The translations under genes and the position numbers were made by a program. Positions 27,774-41,115 of a DNA stretch of 64,000 bases are shown here, piece by piece. Position 1 is the stretch's first letter. Every line of letters starts with the position of its first letter. Below the pieces are notes generated by a model. The model did not search any database. It saw only the letters and a list, made by a program, of their open reading frames with translations, and had not been told where the DNA came from. Origin of the DNA: Alphaproteobacteria bacterium (GTDB taxonomy: Bacteria; Pseudomonadota; Alphaproteobacteria; JAJFFI01); contig JASJBI010000013.1 of NCBI GenBank assembly GCA_030066595.1, positions 1 to 64,000 on the forward strand, read 5' to 3'.

Positions 27774-28690
27774 GCAAGAACGTGGTCGTGCTGATGGGCG
27801 GCTGGTCGTCGGAGCGTGAGGTCTCGCTGTCGAGCGGACGCGGCTGCGCGGAAGCGCTGGAACGCGCGGGCTATCGGGTCACGGCGATCGATGTCACGCG
27901 GGATCTCTCCGCCTTGCTGGCCGAGCTCGACAGGGCCAAGCCGGATGCGGTGTTCAACGCGTTGCACGGCCGCTTTGGCGAAGACGGCTGCATGCAGGGC
28001 CTGCTCGACATGCTGGGAATTCCGTACACCCACAGCGGCCGCTTGGCCTCGGCCCTGGCGATGGACAAACTCGCCTCGCGACGCCTGTTCGAGGAGGCCG
28101 AGTTGCCCCTGGCGCCCGGTCGCGTGGTGCGCCGCGCGGATCTGACGCCGGCCGACGAGCCGAGCCGGCCTTACGTGGTCAAGCCGATCAACGAGGGCAG
28201 CTCGGTCGGCGTCACCCTGGTCTTCGAGGACGACGCGACGCCCCTCTTTGCCGACGACTGGGCCTTTGGCGAGCTCGTCGTGATCGAGGAGTACATCCCG
28301 GGCCGCGAGATCCAGGTCGCGGTGATGGGCGGCAAGTCGCTCGGCACCATCGAGATCCGTACCGAGCGCCGGTTTTACGACTACGTCGCCAAGTATACGC
28401 CGGGCGCCTCGGAGCATCTGGTGCCCGCCCCGATCGTGCCGGAGGCCCATGAACAGGTGATGGAGATCGCCAGGATGGCGCATCTCTGCCTCGGCTGTCG
28501 CGGCGTGACCCGTGTGGACTTGCGCTACGACGACACCGCGGGCGAGCCGGGGCGTTTTGCGCTCCTCGAAGTCAATACCCAGCCGGGCATGACCCCGACC
28601 TCCCTGGTGCCGGAGATCGCGGCCCATGCCGGCATTTCCTTCGAAGACCTGGTGTCCTGGATGGTGGAGAACGCGGCATGCGATTGCTGA
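27770..28690 (+). CDS. ddl: D-alanine--D-alanine ligase
   Basis: 306 residues, ATP-grasp family. The N-terminal VVVLMGGWSSEREVSLSSG and ALHGRFGEDGCMQGLLDMLG bind the first D-Ala. VVKPINEGSSVGV is the ATP-grasp loop, and EVNTQPGMTPTSLVPE binds Mg2+. It supplies the D-Ala-D-Ala used by MurF. The ATG overlaps the murB stop. ftsQ starts 13 bases before the ddl stop, so the two are coupled. Confidence 0.95.
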   Translation: MSKNVVVLMGGWSSEREVSLSSGRGCAEALERAGYRVTAIDVTRDLSALLAELDRAKPDAVFNALHGRFGEDGCMQGLLDMLGIPYTHSGRLASALAMDKLASRRLFEEAELPLAPGRVVRRADLTPADEPSRPYVVKPINEGSSVGVTLVFEDDATPLFADDWAFGELVVIEEYIPGREIQVAVMGGKSLGTIEIRTERRFYDYVAKYTPGASEHLVPAPIVPEAHEQVMEIARMAHLCLGCRGVTRVDLRYDDTAGEPGRFALLEVNTQPGMTPTSLVPEIAAHAGISFEDLVSWMVENAACDC

Positions 28691-29574
28691 GACGATCCGC
28701 GTCCGGCCGCGGCTCCGGACGCAAGCGCAAGACGCGGCGGCGCAGCCGCCGGCGGACCCGCATGTTCGGGCGCGTGACCCTTCGGCGCGCTGTCTTTGTT
28801 GGGCTGGTCGTGGGCTTGGTCGCCCTGCCGGTCTGGTGGTGGTGGAGCGGCGGCATGGCGCGGAGCTGGCAGAGCGCCAAGGCAATTGCCAAGGAGAGCA
28901 CGGAGCAGCTTGTCACAGGGCTGGGGTTCAGCCTGCAGGACGTGCTGGTCGAGGGCCGCGATCGGACAGCGACGGCCGCGCTCAAGCGCGCTCTCGGCGC
29001 GCGGCACGGCGCGCCGCTCTTGACCTTGGATCTGGACGCCGCGAAGGCACGCATCGAGGCGTTGCCCTGGGTGCGAGACGCGGCGCTCCGGCGCCTGCTC
29101 CCGGACACGCTGCATGTCACCCTGGTCGAGCGCACGCCTTTGGCCCGCTGGCAGCGCCAGCGCAAGATCCGCATCATCGATGCCGACGGCGAGGTGATCC
29201 CGGTCAAGGTGGCGCGCGAGCACAAGGGTCTGCCCCTGGTCGTGGGCGCGGACGCCCCGGCCCATACCGTGGCGCTGATCGACCTTGTCAAGAGCCAGCC
29301 GATCCTGGCGGAGCGCGTTGCCGCCGCCGTCCGCAAGGGCGGACGCCGCTGGGACATCAAGCTGCGGGGCGGCATCGAGGTCCGCTTGCCGGAGGAGGAT
29401 GCGGCTGTCGCCTGGCGGCGCCTGGCCGAGGCGGAGCGCGACCATGCCGTCCTCGCAAGGGACATCGTGCTGATCGATCTCAGGATCCCCGACCGCATGA
29501 TCGTTCAAACGCGCAAACCCGCGAGCAGCAAGGAGAAGCCGGTACGGCGAAGCACAAGCGAGAAGAGCACCTAG
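28678..29574 (+). CDS. ftsQ: Cell division protein FtsQ
   Basis: 298 residues. A very basic cytoplasmic tail ([15 protein letters not shown]) precedes one membrane helix (AVFVGLVVGLVALPVWWWW). The periplasmic POTRA domain follows (FSLQDVLVEGRDRTATAALKRAL) and ends in the conserved LPWVRDAALRRLLPDTLHV. FtsQ scaffolds FtsL/FtsB and recruits the late divisome. The start overlaps ddl by 13 bases. Confidence 0.92.
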   Translation: MRLLRRSASGRGSGRKRKTRRRSRRRTRMFGRVTLRRAVFVGLVVGLVALPVWWWWSGGMARSWQSAKAIAKESTEQLVTGLGFSLQDVLVEGRDRTATAALKRALGARHGAPLLTLDLDAAKARIEALPWVRDAALRRLLPDTLHVTLVERTPLARWQRQRKIRIIDADGEVIPVKVAREHKGLPLVVGADAPAHTVALIDLVKSQPILAERVAAAVRKGGRRWDIKLRGGIEVRLPEEDAAVAWRRLAEAERDHAVLARDIVLIDLRIPDRMIVQTRKPASSKEKPVRRSTSEKST

Positions 29575-29605
29575 AGCATGATCCGGAGATGAGGTTGACG
29601 CAGGA

Positions 29606-30862
29606 ATGGACAAGGTATTGGCCAAGGCACGCAGCGGCATGATCGCCGCCCTGGACGTCGGAACGACCAAGATTTGCTGCTTCATCGCGCGCAACACCCG
29701 GCCGGGCGGGCTCAGGGTGATCGGTGTCGGGCACCAGGCGGCCGCGGGGACCCGCGGCGGCGAGATCATCGACATGGAAGCGGTCGAGAGCGCGATCCTA
29801 TCTGCGGTGCACAGCGCGGAGACCATGGCCGGCGAGCGGGTCCGCGAGGTCTTCGTCAATGTCTCGGGCGGTCGCCCGCAGTCCAGTACCGTCGGGGCCC
29901 GGATCACGGTGGCCGGCAACGAGGTCAGCAGTGCAGACCTGCGCCGGGTCCTGGACGAATGCCGGCACCGGGCCAACGGCGACGGCCGGGCGATGATCCA
30001 TTCCATTCCGATCGGCTATGCCGTCGACGCCAACGCCGGGATCCGCGATCCGCGCGGAATGTTCGGCCAGTCGCTCGGCGTGGACATGCATTTCGTCACC
30101 GCCTCGGCCGGCGCGATGCGCAATCTCAAGACCTGTCTGTCCAGCTGCCACCTCAGCATCGCCGGCCAGGTGGTCACGCCCTACGCCTCCGCCCTGGCCT
30201 GCCTGGTCGAGGACGAAATGCGCCTCGGGGTCACGCTGGTGGACATGGGCGGCGGCGCGACCACGCTGGCCGGATTTGCCGACGGCGATCTGGTCTATAC
30301 GGCCATGGTGCCCGTGGGCGGCATGCACGTCACCAATGACATCGCGATCGGGCTGAACACCCAGATCAGCCACGTCGAGCGCATCAAGGCGCTCTACGGC
30401 AGCGCGGTGCACGTCGCCGGCGACGAGGAACAGGTCATCGACGTGCCCATGCTGGGAGAGGAAGACGACGGCGGACACCATCAGGTGCCGCGCGCCGAGC
30501 TGGTCAACGTCATCAGACCGCGGCTCGAGGAGACCTTCGAGCTGGTCCGCGCCCGCATGGAGGCCAGCGGCATGCCCACCGCGGCAAGCCAGCGCGTGGT
30601 CCTGACCGGCGGCGCCAGCCAACTCCAGGGCGCGCGGGAATTGGCGGCCACCGTCCTGGAACGCCCCGTGCGCCTGGGCCGTCCGCTCAAGATCAACGGC
30701 CTCGCGGAAGCGACGGGCGGTCCCGCATTCTCCACCTGCGCCGGCCTTTTGCGGTACGCCGCCCTGAACCGGCCGGCCGAGCCCGTCAGCGCGGCCGCCG
30801 CGCCGGGCAGTTCCAAGAGCTTCATCAGTCGAATGGGAGTGTGGCTGCGTGAGAACTTCTAG
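29606..30862 (+). CDS. ftsA: Cell division protein FtsA
   Basis: 418 residues, actin-like ATPase. Motifs are AALDVGTTKICCFIA (phosphate 1), LVDMGGGATTLAGF (phosphate 2) and VVLTGGASQLQG (adenosine). The C-terminal SKSFISRMGVWLRENF is the amphipathic membrane-targeting helix that tethers FtsZ to the membrane. It follows ftsQ after 31 bases, one of the few non-overlapping junctions in the cluster. A 96-base gap separates it from ftsZ. Confidence 0.96.
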   Translation: MDKVLAKARSGMIAALDVGTTKICCFIARNTRPGGLRVIGVGHQAAAGTRGGEIIDMEAVESAILSAVHSAETMAGERVREVFVNVSGGRPQSSTVGARITVAGNEVSSADLRRVLDECRHRANGDGRAMIHSIPIGYAVDANAGIRDPRGMFGQSLGVDMHFVTASAGAMRNLKTCLSSCHLSIAGQVVTPYASALACLVEDEMRLGVTLVDMGGGATTLAGFADGDLVYTAMVPVGGMHVTNDIAIGLNTQISHVERIKALYGSAVHVAGDEEQVIDVPMLGEEDDGGHHQVPRAELVNVIRPRLEETFELVRARMEASGMPTAASQRVVLTGGASQLQGARELAATVLERPVRLGRPLKINGLAEATGGPAFSTCAGLLRYAALNRPAEPVSAAAAPGSSKSFISRMGVWLRENF

Positions 30863-30958
30863 CACCACCCTCGGAATCCCCCGGAATCCCAGGCCCCGTG
30901 CGCACAGGGATCTCCGGCTATTGTGTGCGCACGGAGCACCGAGCAAGAGGAGGATGAG
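30863..30958 (+). promoter_or_regulatory. ftsZ upstream region with tandem GANTC sites and an inverted repeat
   Basis: CGGAATCCC occurs twice, 10 bases apart (30872-30880 and 30882-30890), and each copy contains a GAATC, a CcrM-type GANTC methylation site. Downstream, GTGCGCACA (30898-30906) and TGTGCGCAC (30924-30932) form an inverted pair with a 17-base loop. AAGAGGAGG before the start is the ribosome-binding site. The region likely carries ftsZ-specific control. Confidence 0.55.
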
Positions 30959-32551
30959 ATGAGTCTGACCCTCAGCGTCCCCAACCAACCCACGGACCTG
31001 AAACCAAGAATCGTCGTGTTTGGTGTCGGCGGCGCCGGCGGCAATGCGGTCAATAACATGATCCGTTCGAACCTCGAGGGTGTCGAATGCGTGGTCGCCA
31101 ATACCGACGCGCAGGCGTTGGCCCAGTCCCAGGCGGAACGGCGCATCCAGCTGGGCCGCAACATCACCCAGGGGCTTGGCGCCGGGTCGCGGCCGGACAT
31201 CGGGCGGGCCGCTGCAGAGGAGGAGATCGACGAAATCCTGGAGGAGCTGGTCGGGGTCCACATGGTGTTCATCGCCGCCGGCATGGGCGGCGGCACCGGG
31301 ACCGGCTCGTCTCCGGTGCTTGCCCGGGCGGCACGCGACCAGGGGATTCTCACGGTTGGTGTCGTGACCAAGCCCTTCCACTTCGAGGGTCCGCACCGCA
31401 TGCGAGTCGCCGAGGATGGGCTCGAGGAGCTGCAGCAGTTCGTCGACACCCTGATCGTGATCCCGAATCAGAACCTGTTCCGGGTGGCGACCGAGAAGAC
31501 CACGTTCGCCGATGCCTTCAAGATGGCGGATCACGTGCTCTATTCGGGCGTTCGCGGCGTCACCGACCTGATGGTCATGCCGGGGCTGATCAACCTGGAC
31601 TTTGCCGATATCCGCACGGTGATGAGCGAGATGGGCAAGGCGATGATGGGCGCCGGCGAAGCCAACGGCGAGGAGCGGGCGCGCGCCGCCGCCGAGCAGG
31701 CCATCAACAATCCGCTATTGGACGACGTGTCCATGAAGGGGGCGCGGGGGGTGTTGATCAACATCACCGGCGGCATGGACATGACGCTCTACGAGGTCGA
31801 CGAATCGGTCAACCGGATCCGGGACGAGGTCGATCCCAATGCGAATCTGATCTTTGGTTCCACTTTCGACGAGACCTTGGACGGGCAGATTCGGGTCTCG
31901 ATCTTCGCGACCGGCATCGACGCGGACGCACTCGCGCTCGATCCCACGTCGCATGCCAGCCCGATTCGCCTGGTGGCCGAAGGCGGCAGCCTGTCGGCCG
32001 CGACCGCGAGGCAAGCCGAGGCGGCTCCGGTTGGGGCCGGTTCGCCGATCGCCGAACTGGCGTCGGAGAGCCCGCCACCCGCCGATCTCCCCCTCAACCC
32101 GACGGGCGAGCCCGCGCAGGGCATCGCCGAGGGAGCGTCGCGGAGCGAGCCCAGCTTGGCGCCGGCGCACGGATCTCTCGCACGAGAGACCCAGCCCGAG
32201 CCCGCGATGCCGGCACCGGAGACCACGCGCCCCGCGCCCGAGCCGAACGAGCTGCACGACGCGCTTCAGGAACTCGCAGGCAGGCCGATCGGTCTCGACG
32301 CTGGCGCTGCAAAACCGGCACCGGATCCGGAGCTGGCCAAGGCCGACGCGGCGCCGGCTTGGCAAGCCTCCGAAGGCCGCACCTTTCAGGCCACCGAGAT
32401 CGCAGAAAGCGATCTTGGCGCACAGCGAGAGGAGGCGGGAAAAGACCGGGTTGCCCCCTTTCCCAGGGTGGACGCAACGGATCGGATCCCTCAGTCGGAA
32501 GAGGAAGACCTCCTGGAGATTCCGGCTTTTCTCCGGCGGCAAGCAAACTGA
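30959..32551 (+). CDS. ftsZ: Cell division GTPase FtsZ
   Basis: 530 residues from the ATG at 30959. The tubulin-like GTPase core at about 15-320 has [17 protein letters not shown], the signature [15 protein letters not shown] and the T7 loop [11 protein letters not shown] long disordered Pro/Ala/Glu-rich linker spans about 330-510, and the conserved C-terminal peptide [14 protein letters not shown] binds FtsA. Long linkers of this kind are usual in alphaproteobacteria. FtsZ forms the division ring. A strong AAGAGGAGG lies upstream. Confidence 0.97.
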   Translation: MSLTLSVPNQPTDLKPRIVVFGVGGAGGNAVNNMIRSNLEGVECVVANTDAQALAQSQAERRIQLGRNITQGLGAGSRPDIGRAAAEEEIDEILEELVGVHMVFIAAGMGGGTGTGSSPVLARAARDQGILTVGVVTKPFHFEGPHRMRVAEDGLEELQQFVDTLIVIPNQNLFRVATEKTTFADAFKMADHVLYSGVRGVTDLMVMPGLINLDFADIRTVMSEMGKAMMGAGEANGEERARAAAEQAINNPLLDDVSMKGARGVLINITGGMDMTLYEVDESVNRIRDEVDPNANLIFGSTFDETLDGQIRVSIFATGIDADALALDPTSHASPIRLVAEGGSLSAATARQAEAAPVGAGSPIAELASESPPPADLPLNPTGEPAQGIAEGASRSEPSLAPAHGSLARETQPEPAMPAPETTRPAPEPNELHDALQELAGRPIGLDAGAAKPAPDPELAKADAAPAWQASEGRTFQATEIAESDLGAQREEAGKDRVAPFPRVDATDRIPQSEEEDLLEIPAFLRRQAN

Positions 32552-32596
32552 AGCCTGAGCTGCAAGAGGACTCTCTGACGGGCTGCGAAATGCAAG

Positions 32597-32662
32597 GTAA
32601 CAAACTGTAACAAAGAGTGATTTGTGGGCTTCGGGGGCAGTTTGGTAAACACCCTCGAAGCC
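32597..32662 (+). promoter_or_regulatory. Tandem GTAACAAA and leader hairpin between ftsZ and lpxC
   Basis: GTAACAAA occurs at 32597-32604 and 32607-32614, exactly one helical turn apart. A stem GGCTTCG (32627-32633) with CGAAGCC (32656-32662) follows, extended by GGG/CCC across a bulge, without a T-run. The 248-bp gap has no gene. This is a candidate lpxC promoter or leader control region. Confidence 0.4.
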
Positions 32663-32799
32663 TGCAGATCGACCCGGAGACGGGATTGCGGGCACGCAAC
32701 AGGGGGATACACAAAAGGGCTGCTGACGAAGGATAACCAAGTCAGGGCCTCGCCCCATTCGGATCGGATGGATGTGCGGGGCGGAGGGTTTCAACGAGT

Positions 32800-33762
32800 A
32801 TGGATGGAAGCAATCACAAGTCTTTCTACACAGACGGCCTTCGCCCAAGGCAACAGACTCTCAAGAACGCGATCAACTGTTCCGGTACCGGCCTGCACAG
32901 CGGCGCGGCGGTCTCGCTGACCCTGCTGCCGGCGGCGCCAGATACCGGCATTGTCTTTTGCCGCACCGATCTCGCCGGTGAGCCGCAGATACCGGCCACC
33001 TGGGACTACGTCGTCGACAGCCAGCTCTGCACCAGCCTGGGCGACGGCAACGGTCTGCGGATCGGCACGGTCGAGCATCTGATGGCGGCGCTTTCCGGTT
33101 GCGGCGTCGACAACGCGATTGTCGAGATCGATGGGCCCGAAGTCCCGATCATGGACGGCAGTTCCGCACCCTTTGTGTTTCTGATCGAGTGCGCCGGCGT
33201 GGTCGAGCAGGACGCGCCCCTGCGCGCAATCGAGGTGCTGAAGCACGTTGCGGTCGGCGACAATGAGCGCACGGCCAGTTTGACGCCGGGCGAGACGTTC
33301 AGCGTCAGCATCGAGATCGAGTTCGATGAGACGCTGATCGATCGCCAAGCCTATTTCTTCGACATCGGCAGCAACTCCTTTGCCGGCGAGATCGCCCGCG
33401 CGCGCACATTCGGATTCGACCACGAGATTGCGGCGCTGCGCTCGAAGGGGCTGGCCCGCGGCGGGTCTTTGGATAACGCGATCGTGGTCAGTGGCGATCG
33501 AATCCTCAATGACGGCGGGCTCAGGTATCAAGACGAGTTCGTCCGTCACAAGGTGCTGGACAGCATCGGCGATCTGTTTCTCGCCGGCGCGCCGTTGATT
33601 GGGCACTATCACGGTTTTCGGTCCGGCCATGGTTTGACGCATTCGGTTCTGAGGGCCCTGTTCGCGGATGCGAGCGCGTGGCGCTACACCACGGTTGACA
33701 CGACGATCCAGGCGGTCGAGCCGCGCAGCTGGGCGTCCGAACCGCTTGCGGCCACGGCCTAA
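32800..33762 (+). CDS. lpxC: UDP-3-O-acyl-N-acetylglucosamine deacetylase
   Basis: 320 residues. The zinc motif [17 protein letters not shown] and the C-terminal [30 protein letters not shown], with its metal-binding His and Asp, are both intact. It carries out the first committed step of lipid A synthesis. The start at 32800 gives [21 protein letters not shown], consistent with alphaproteobacterial LpxC. It follows ftsZ as in many proteobacteria and is closed by a strong terminator. Confidence 0.95.
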   Translation: MDGSNHKSFYTDGLRPRQQTLKNAINCSGTGLHSGAAVSLTLLPAAPDTGIVFCRTDLAGEPQIPATWDYVVDSQLCTSLGDGNGLRIGTVEHLMAALSGCGVDNAIVEIDGPEVPIMDGSSAPFVFLIECAGVVEQDAPLRAIEVLKHVAVGDNERTASLTPGETFSVSIEIEFDETLIDRQAYFFDIGSNSFAGEIARARTFGFDHEIAALRSKGLARGGSLDNAIVVSGDRILNDGGLRYQDEFVRHKVLDSIGDLFLAGAPLIGHYHGFRSGHGLTHSVLRALFADASAWRYTTVDTTIQAVEPRSWASEPLAATA

Positions 33763-33794
33763 GACCGGCTTTCGAGCTCCTCCTCACTCCCTTC

Positions 33795-33823
33795 TTGTCC
33801 CGCATTCGTGCGGGACAATTTTT
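33795..33823 (+). terminator. Rho-independent terminator after lpxC
   Basis: TTGTCCCGCA (33795-33804), a TTCG loop and TGCGGGACAA (33809-33818) make a perfect 10-bp stem followed directly by five Ts. It marks the end of the dcw-lpxC transcript. Confidence 0.92.
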
Positions 33824-33854
33824 GCCGACGCGATGGTCGATCGGTGCTCTGGAG

Positions 33855-33885
33855 TTGCAGATACTCGGGCGTCCTGTGCTATAAT
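33855..33885 (+). promoter_or_regulatory. bamD promoter, extended -10
   Basis: A consensus TATAAT at 33880-33885 is preceded by TG one base upstream (extended -10). TTGCAG at 33855-33860 is a possible -35 with a long 19-base spacer. It lies between the lpxC terminator and bamD. Confidence 0.65.
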
Positions 33886-33973
33886 CCGGAACATCCGGAC
33901 CGCGTTAGGGTCTTGCGGGCCGGCCGGGGGTATCAAACGAGTCAATAAGCTAGACCAAAAAACCTGACCCGAT

Positions 33974-34798
33974 ATGTTATCGAGCCCATGGAAACGGCCT
34001 GATCGCCGCACCATGTCGAGCGTCGCTGTCGCGCTCGCACTTCTGTTGTCTGCGTGCAGCGGCACGGGGACCGACGACGAGTATGTCGAAGGTTCGGTCG
34101 AGACCCTGTACAACCAGGCCATGGACAACATGCTGACCGAGAACTACAAGACGGCGGCCAAGTTGTTCGACGAGGTTGAGCGCCAGCATCCCTACTCGGT
34201 GTGGGCGACCCGGGCGGAATTGATGGCGGCCTACGCCCATTACCAGGCCGAGAGCTATGACGAGGCGATCATCTCGCTGGACCGTTACATCCAGCTCCAC
34301 CCGGGCAGCCGCAACATCGCCTACGCCTATTATCTGAGGGCGCTGTCCCATCACGCGCAGATCGTCGATGTGCGGCGGGACCAAACCAATTCGGAGCGCG
34401 CCTTGAAGGCCTTCGAAGGCATGCTGCGCCGCTATCCCAACAGTCGATATTCGCAGGACGCCCGGCGCAAGATCGATGAGATCCGCGATCATATCGCCGG
34501 TGCCGAGATGAACCGCGGCCGCTACTATCTGCGGCGGGGGCAGTATCTGGCGGCGATCAACCGTTTCCGGGTGGTGGTGGACAAGTACCAGACGTCGAGC
34601 CAGGCGCCCGAGGCGCTGCACCGCCTGGTCGAGTGCTACGCCGCACTGGGCGTTCAGGAAGAGGCGCAGAAGGCGGCCGCGGTGCTGGGCTACAACTTCC
34701 CGGGCAGCAGCTGGTACGCCGACTCCTATGAAGTGGTCGAAGGCATCAATGTGCCCCCGCCAGAGGAAAAGCCGTCGCTATGGGCCCGGATCTTCTAG
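33974..34798 (+). CDS. bamD: Outer membrane assembly lipoprotein BamD
   Basis: 274 residues. The signal peptide ends in lipobox LLSAC. The mature protein has about five TPR-like repeats, beginning with VETLYNQAMDNMLTENYKTAAKLFDEVERQHPYSVWATRAELM, the ComL/YfiO hallmark. BamD works with BamA to insert beta-barrel proteins in the outer membrane. It has its own promoter. A structured repeat element begins five bases after its stop. Confidence 0.94.
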   Translation: MLSSPWKRPDRRTMSSVAVALALLLSACSGTGTDDEYVEGSVETLYNQAMDNMLTENYKTAAKLFDEVERQHPYSVWATRAELMAAYAHYQAESYDEAIISLDRYIQLHPGSRNIAYAYYLRALSHHAQIVDVRRDQTNSERALKAFEGMLRRYPNSRYSQDARRKIDEIRDHIAGAEMNRGRYYLRRGQYLAAINRFRVVVDKYQTSSQAPEALHRLVECYAALGVQEEAQKAAAVLGYNFPGSSWYADSYEVVEGINVPPPEEKPSLWARIF

Positions 34799-34802
34799 TG
34801 CC

Positions 34803-35339
34803 AGAGCGCTTCCCGACCATATGGGCCCATTCTGCCGGAGGCATTTTTCGCCATGACCAGGAAAGCGCCGCCGAGCGTATCCGTCATACGGTCAAGGCGC
34901 GATACCAAAGGTCCTTGATATTAACCGATCTGATGGTGGCAAATCGGGCTCTTCGGCCAGGCGCGGCGTGCAGCCCGATGCCTTTGCATCGGACCAGCGT
35001 CGCAACGCCGCCGAGGGGCCGATTTGCCCCACCGGAGGCCGCGGTGCTTTGTCCGCTCGCGTCGTTGCGGCCCGCTTGCGGTGCCACCACGCCGCGGCGC
35101 GAGCCGCGCCTGGCGAGCGGACAAAGGACCAGCGGTCAGACCGGTCAATATCAAAGACCTTTGGTATTGGACGACGTCATGGCGAAAAAGGTCCCGGCCC
35201 GATAGGGTTGCGTTTGGGCGGGCAGCTGCGGCGTTGCCGCCCTGACCCGATGCTCCGGCATCGCGTTGCGGGCGGCGCCTGGCGAACTGCCTCCCCCAAA
35301 CGGCAACAGAATTGTGCCCATATGGTCGGAAAGCGCTCT
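34803..35339. repeat. 537-bp nested palindromic element with 24-bp terminal inverted repeats
   Basis: The ends are 24-bp inverted repeats, AGAGCGCTTCCCGACCATAT... (34803-34826) and its complement (35316-35339), identical at 23 of 24 positions. Three more arm pairs nest inside. TTTTTCGCCATGAC (34844-34857) pairs with 35176-35189, perfect over 14. A 26-base block at 34902-34927 pairs with 35142-35167, 24 of 26 identical. CTTTGTCCGCTCGC (35047-35060) pairs with 35113-35126, perfect over 14. No convincing gene lies inside. It looks like a MITE or a composite of REP-type palindromes. It ends two bases before the recN ATG. Confidence 0.85.
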
Positions 35340-35341
35340 CG

Positions 35342-39102
<3,761 letters not shown>

Positions 39103-39111
39103 GGCGGCTTT

Positions 39112-39315
39112 TGATCACCCCCACCCGGCGCTGCGCGCCACCCTCCCCCATCAAAGGGGGAGGGTCGGACCATTCAGCGTTGCCCAATGCTCCATACCCT
39201 CTCCCCTGGTGGGAGAGGGAGGGGCCCACACCCGAAGGGCTGTGGGAGGGTGAGGGGGATAGGAATGCCAGTGATCGCAGCCCCCGATCTCCCCGGCGCC
39301 GGGTGGGGGTGATCA
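39112..39315. repeat. 204-bp element with perfect 20-bp terminal inverted repeats
   Basis: TGATCACCCCCACCCGGCGC (39112-39131) is repeated exactly, inverted, at 39296-39315. Inside are three tandem hairpins: ACCCTCCCCC/GGGGGAGGGT (39140-39165, 6-base loop), CCCTCTCCC/GGGAGAGGG (39197-39219, 5-base loop) and CCCACA/TGTGGG (39225-39246). It has no coding content. It lies between the convergent ligA and hpt genes, where it may also end transcription both ways. It is probably a MITE-like dispersed repeat. Confidence 0.85.
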
Positions 39316-39337
39316 GTAGGCCCGCCGGGCCGCCGCC

Positions 39338-39931
39338 TCACTCAACGGCGCCGATATAGGGCAGGTGGCGGTAGCGCTCGGCGTAGTCGATGCCGTAGCC
39401 GACCACGAAGATGTCCTCGATGGGGAAGCCCACGAAATCGACCGGCACCTCGACCTCGCGCCGGCTCGGCTTGTCCAGCAGCGTGCAAGTCCAGACCTTG
39501 GCGGCGCCGTGCTCGAGCAGCAGGTCGCGGGTGTAGGCGAGCGACCGGCCGGTGTCGATGATGTCGTCGACCAGCAGCACGGTCCGTCCGTCCACCGCGT
39601 CGGGCATGCCGCCGATGAGCTGCACCGTGCCCGAGCTTTCCTTGCCGCGGCCGTAGCTCGCGACGCGCATGAACTCCACCTCGGGCTGGACGCCGATCCG
39701 GTCGAGCGCCCGCACGAAGTCCGCGACGAACACGAAGCTGCCCTTCAACAGCCCCACGATCACGAACTCCTCGTCCAGCGCGCCGGCGACGCTGCGCGCC
39801 AGCTCCTCGACCCGCTGGGCGATGCGTTGCTCGTCGAACAGGATGGTCACCCCGGGCGTGGCCGGGTTCGCGCTCCCGGCCATAGCCGGCTGCGCCTCGC
39901 GCGTTTCGTCCGCCAAAGACGTTGTCGGCAT
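39338..39931 (-). CDS. hpt: Hypoxanthine phosphoribosyltransferase
   Basis: 197 residues from the ATG at 39931 (MPTTSLADE), with AGGGGGGAT upstream; the track's 39973 start is less likely. The PRPP-binding motif is VLLVDDIIDTGRSL, the flexible loop is SYGRGKESSGTV, and the base-binding region is KVWTCTLLDKPSRREVEVPVDFVGFPI. It converts hypoxanthine (and often guanine) with PRPP to IMP or GMP. It is divergent from a deaminase gene whose product could supply hypoxanthine. Confidence 0.92.
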   Translation of the reverse strand: MPTTSLADETREAQPAMAGSANPATPGVTILFDEQRIAQRVEELARSVAGALDEEFVIVGLLKGSFVFVADFVRALDRIGVQPEVEFMRVASYGRGKESSGTVQLIGGMPDAVDGRTVLLVDDIIDTGRSLAYTRDLLLEHGAAKVWTCTLLDKPSRREVEVPVDFVGFPIEDIFVVGYGIDYAERYRHLPYIGAVE

Positions 39932-40008
39932 CGCAATCCCCCCTGCGACGTCCCCATCTCCCCGCCGCCCCAACGGGCGACAAGGCGCGTTTTACCAGTT
40001 GCTGCTAG

Positions 40009-41103
<1,095 letters not shown>

Positions 41104-41115
41104 CCGAAAGACGCG

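Noticed and set aside
29575-29605. AGAGCATGATCCGGA after ftsQ, similar to a rhizobial dispersed repeat end
   Set aside because: Only a short fragment with no inverted partner nearby. Too little to call a repeat.
34780-35205. ORFs of 60-160 residues inside the bamD-recN gap
   Set aside because: They lie in a nested palindrome, overlap on both strands, are rich in Arg/Ala/Pro and have no good ribosome-binding sites.
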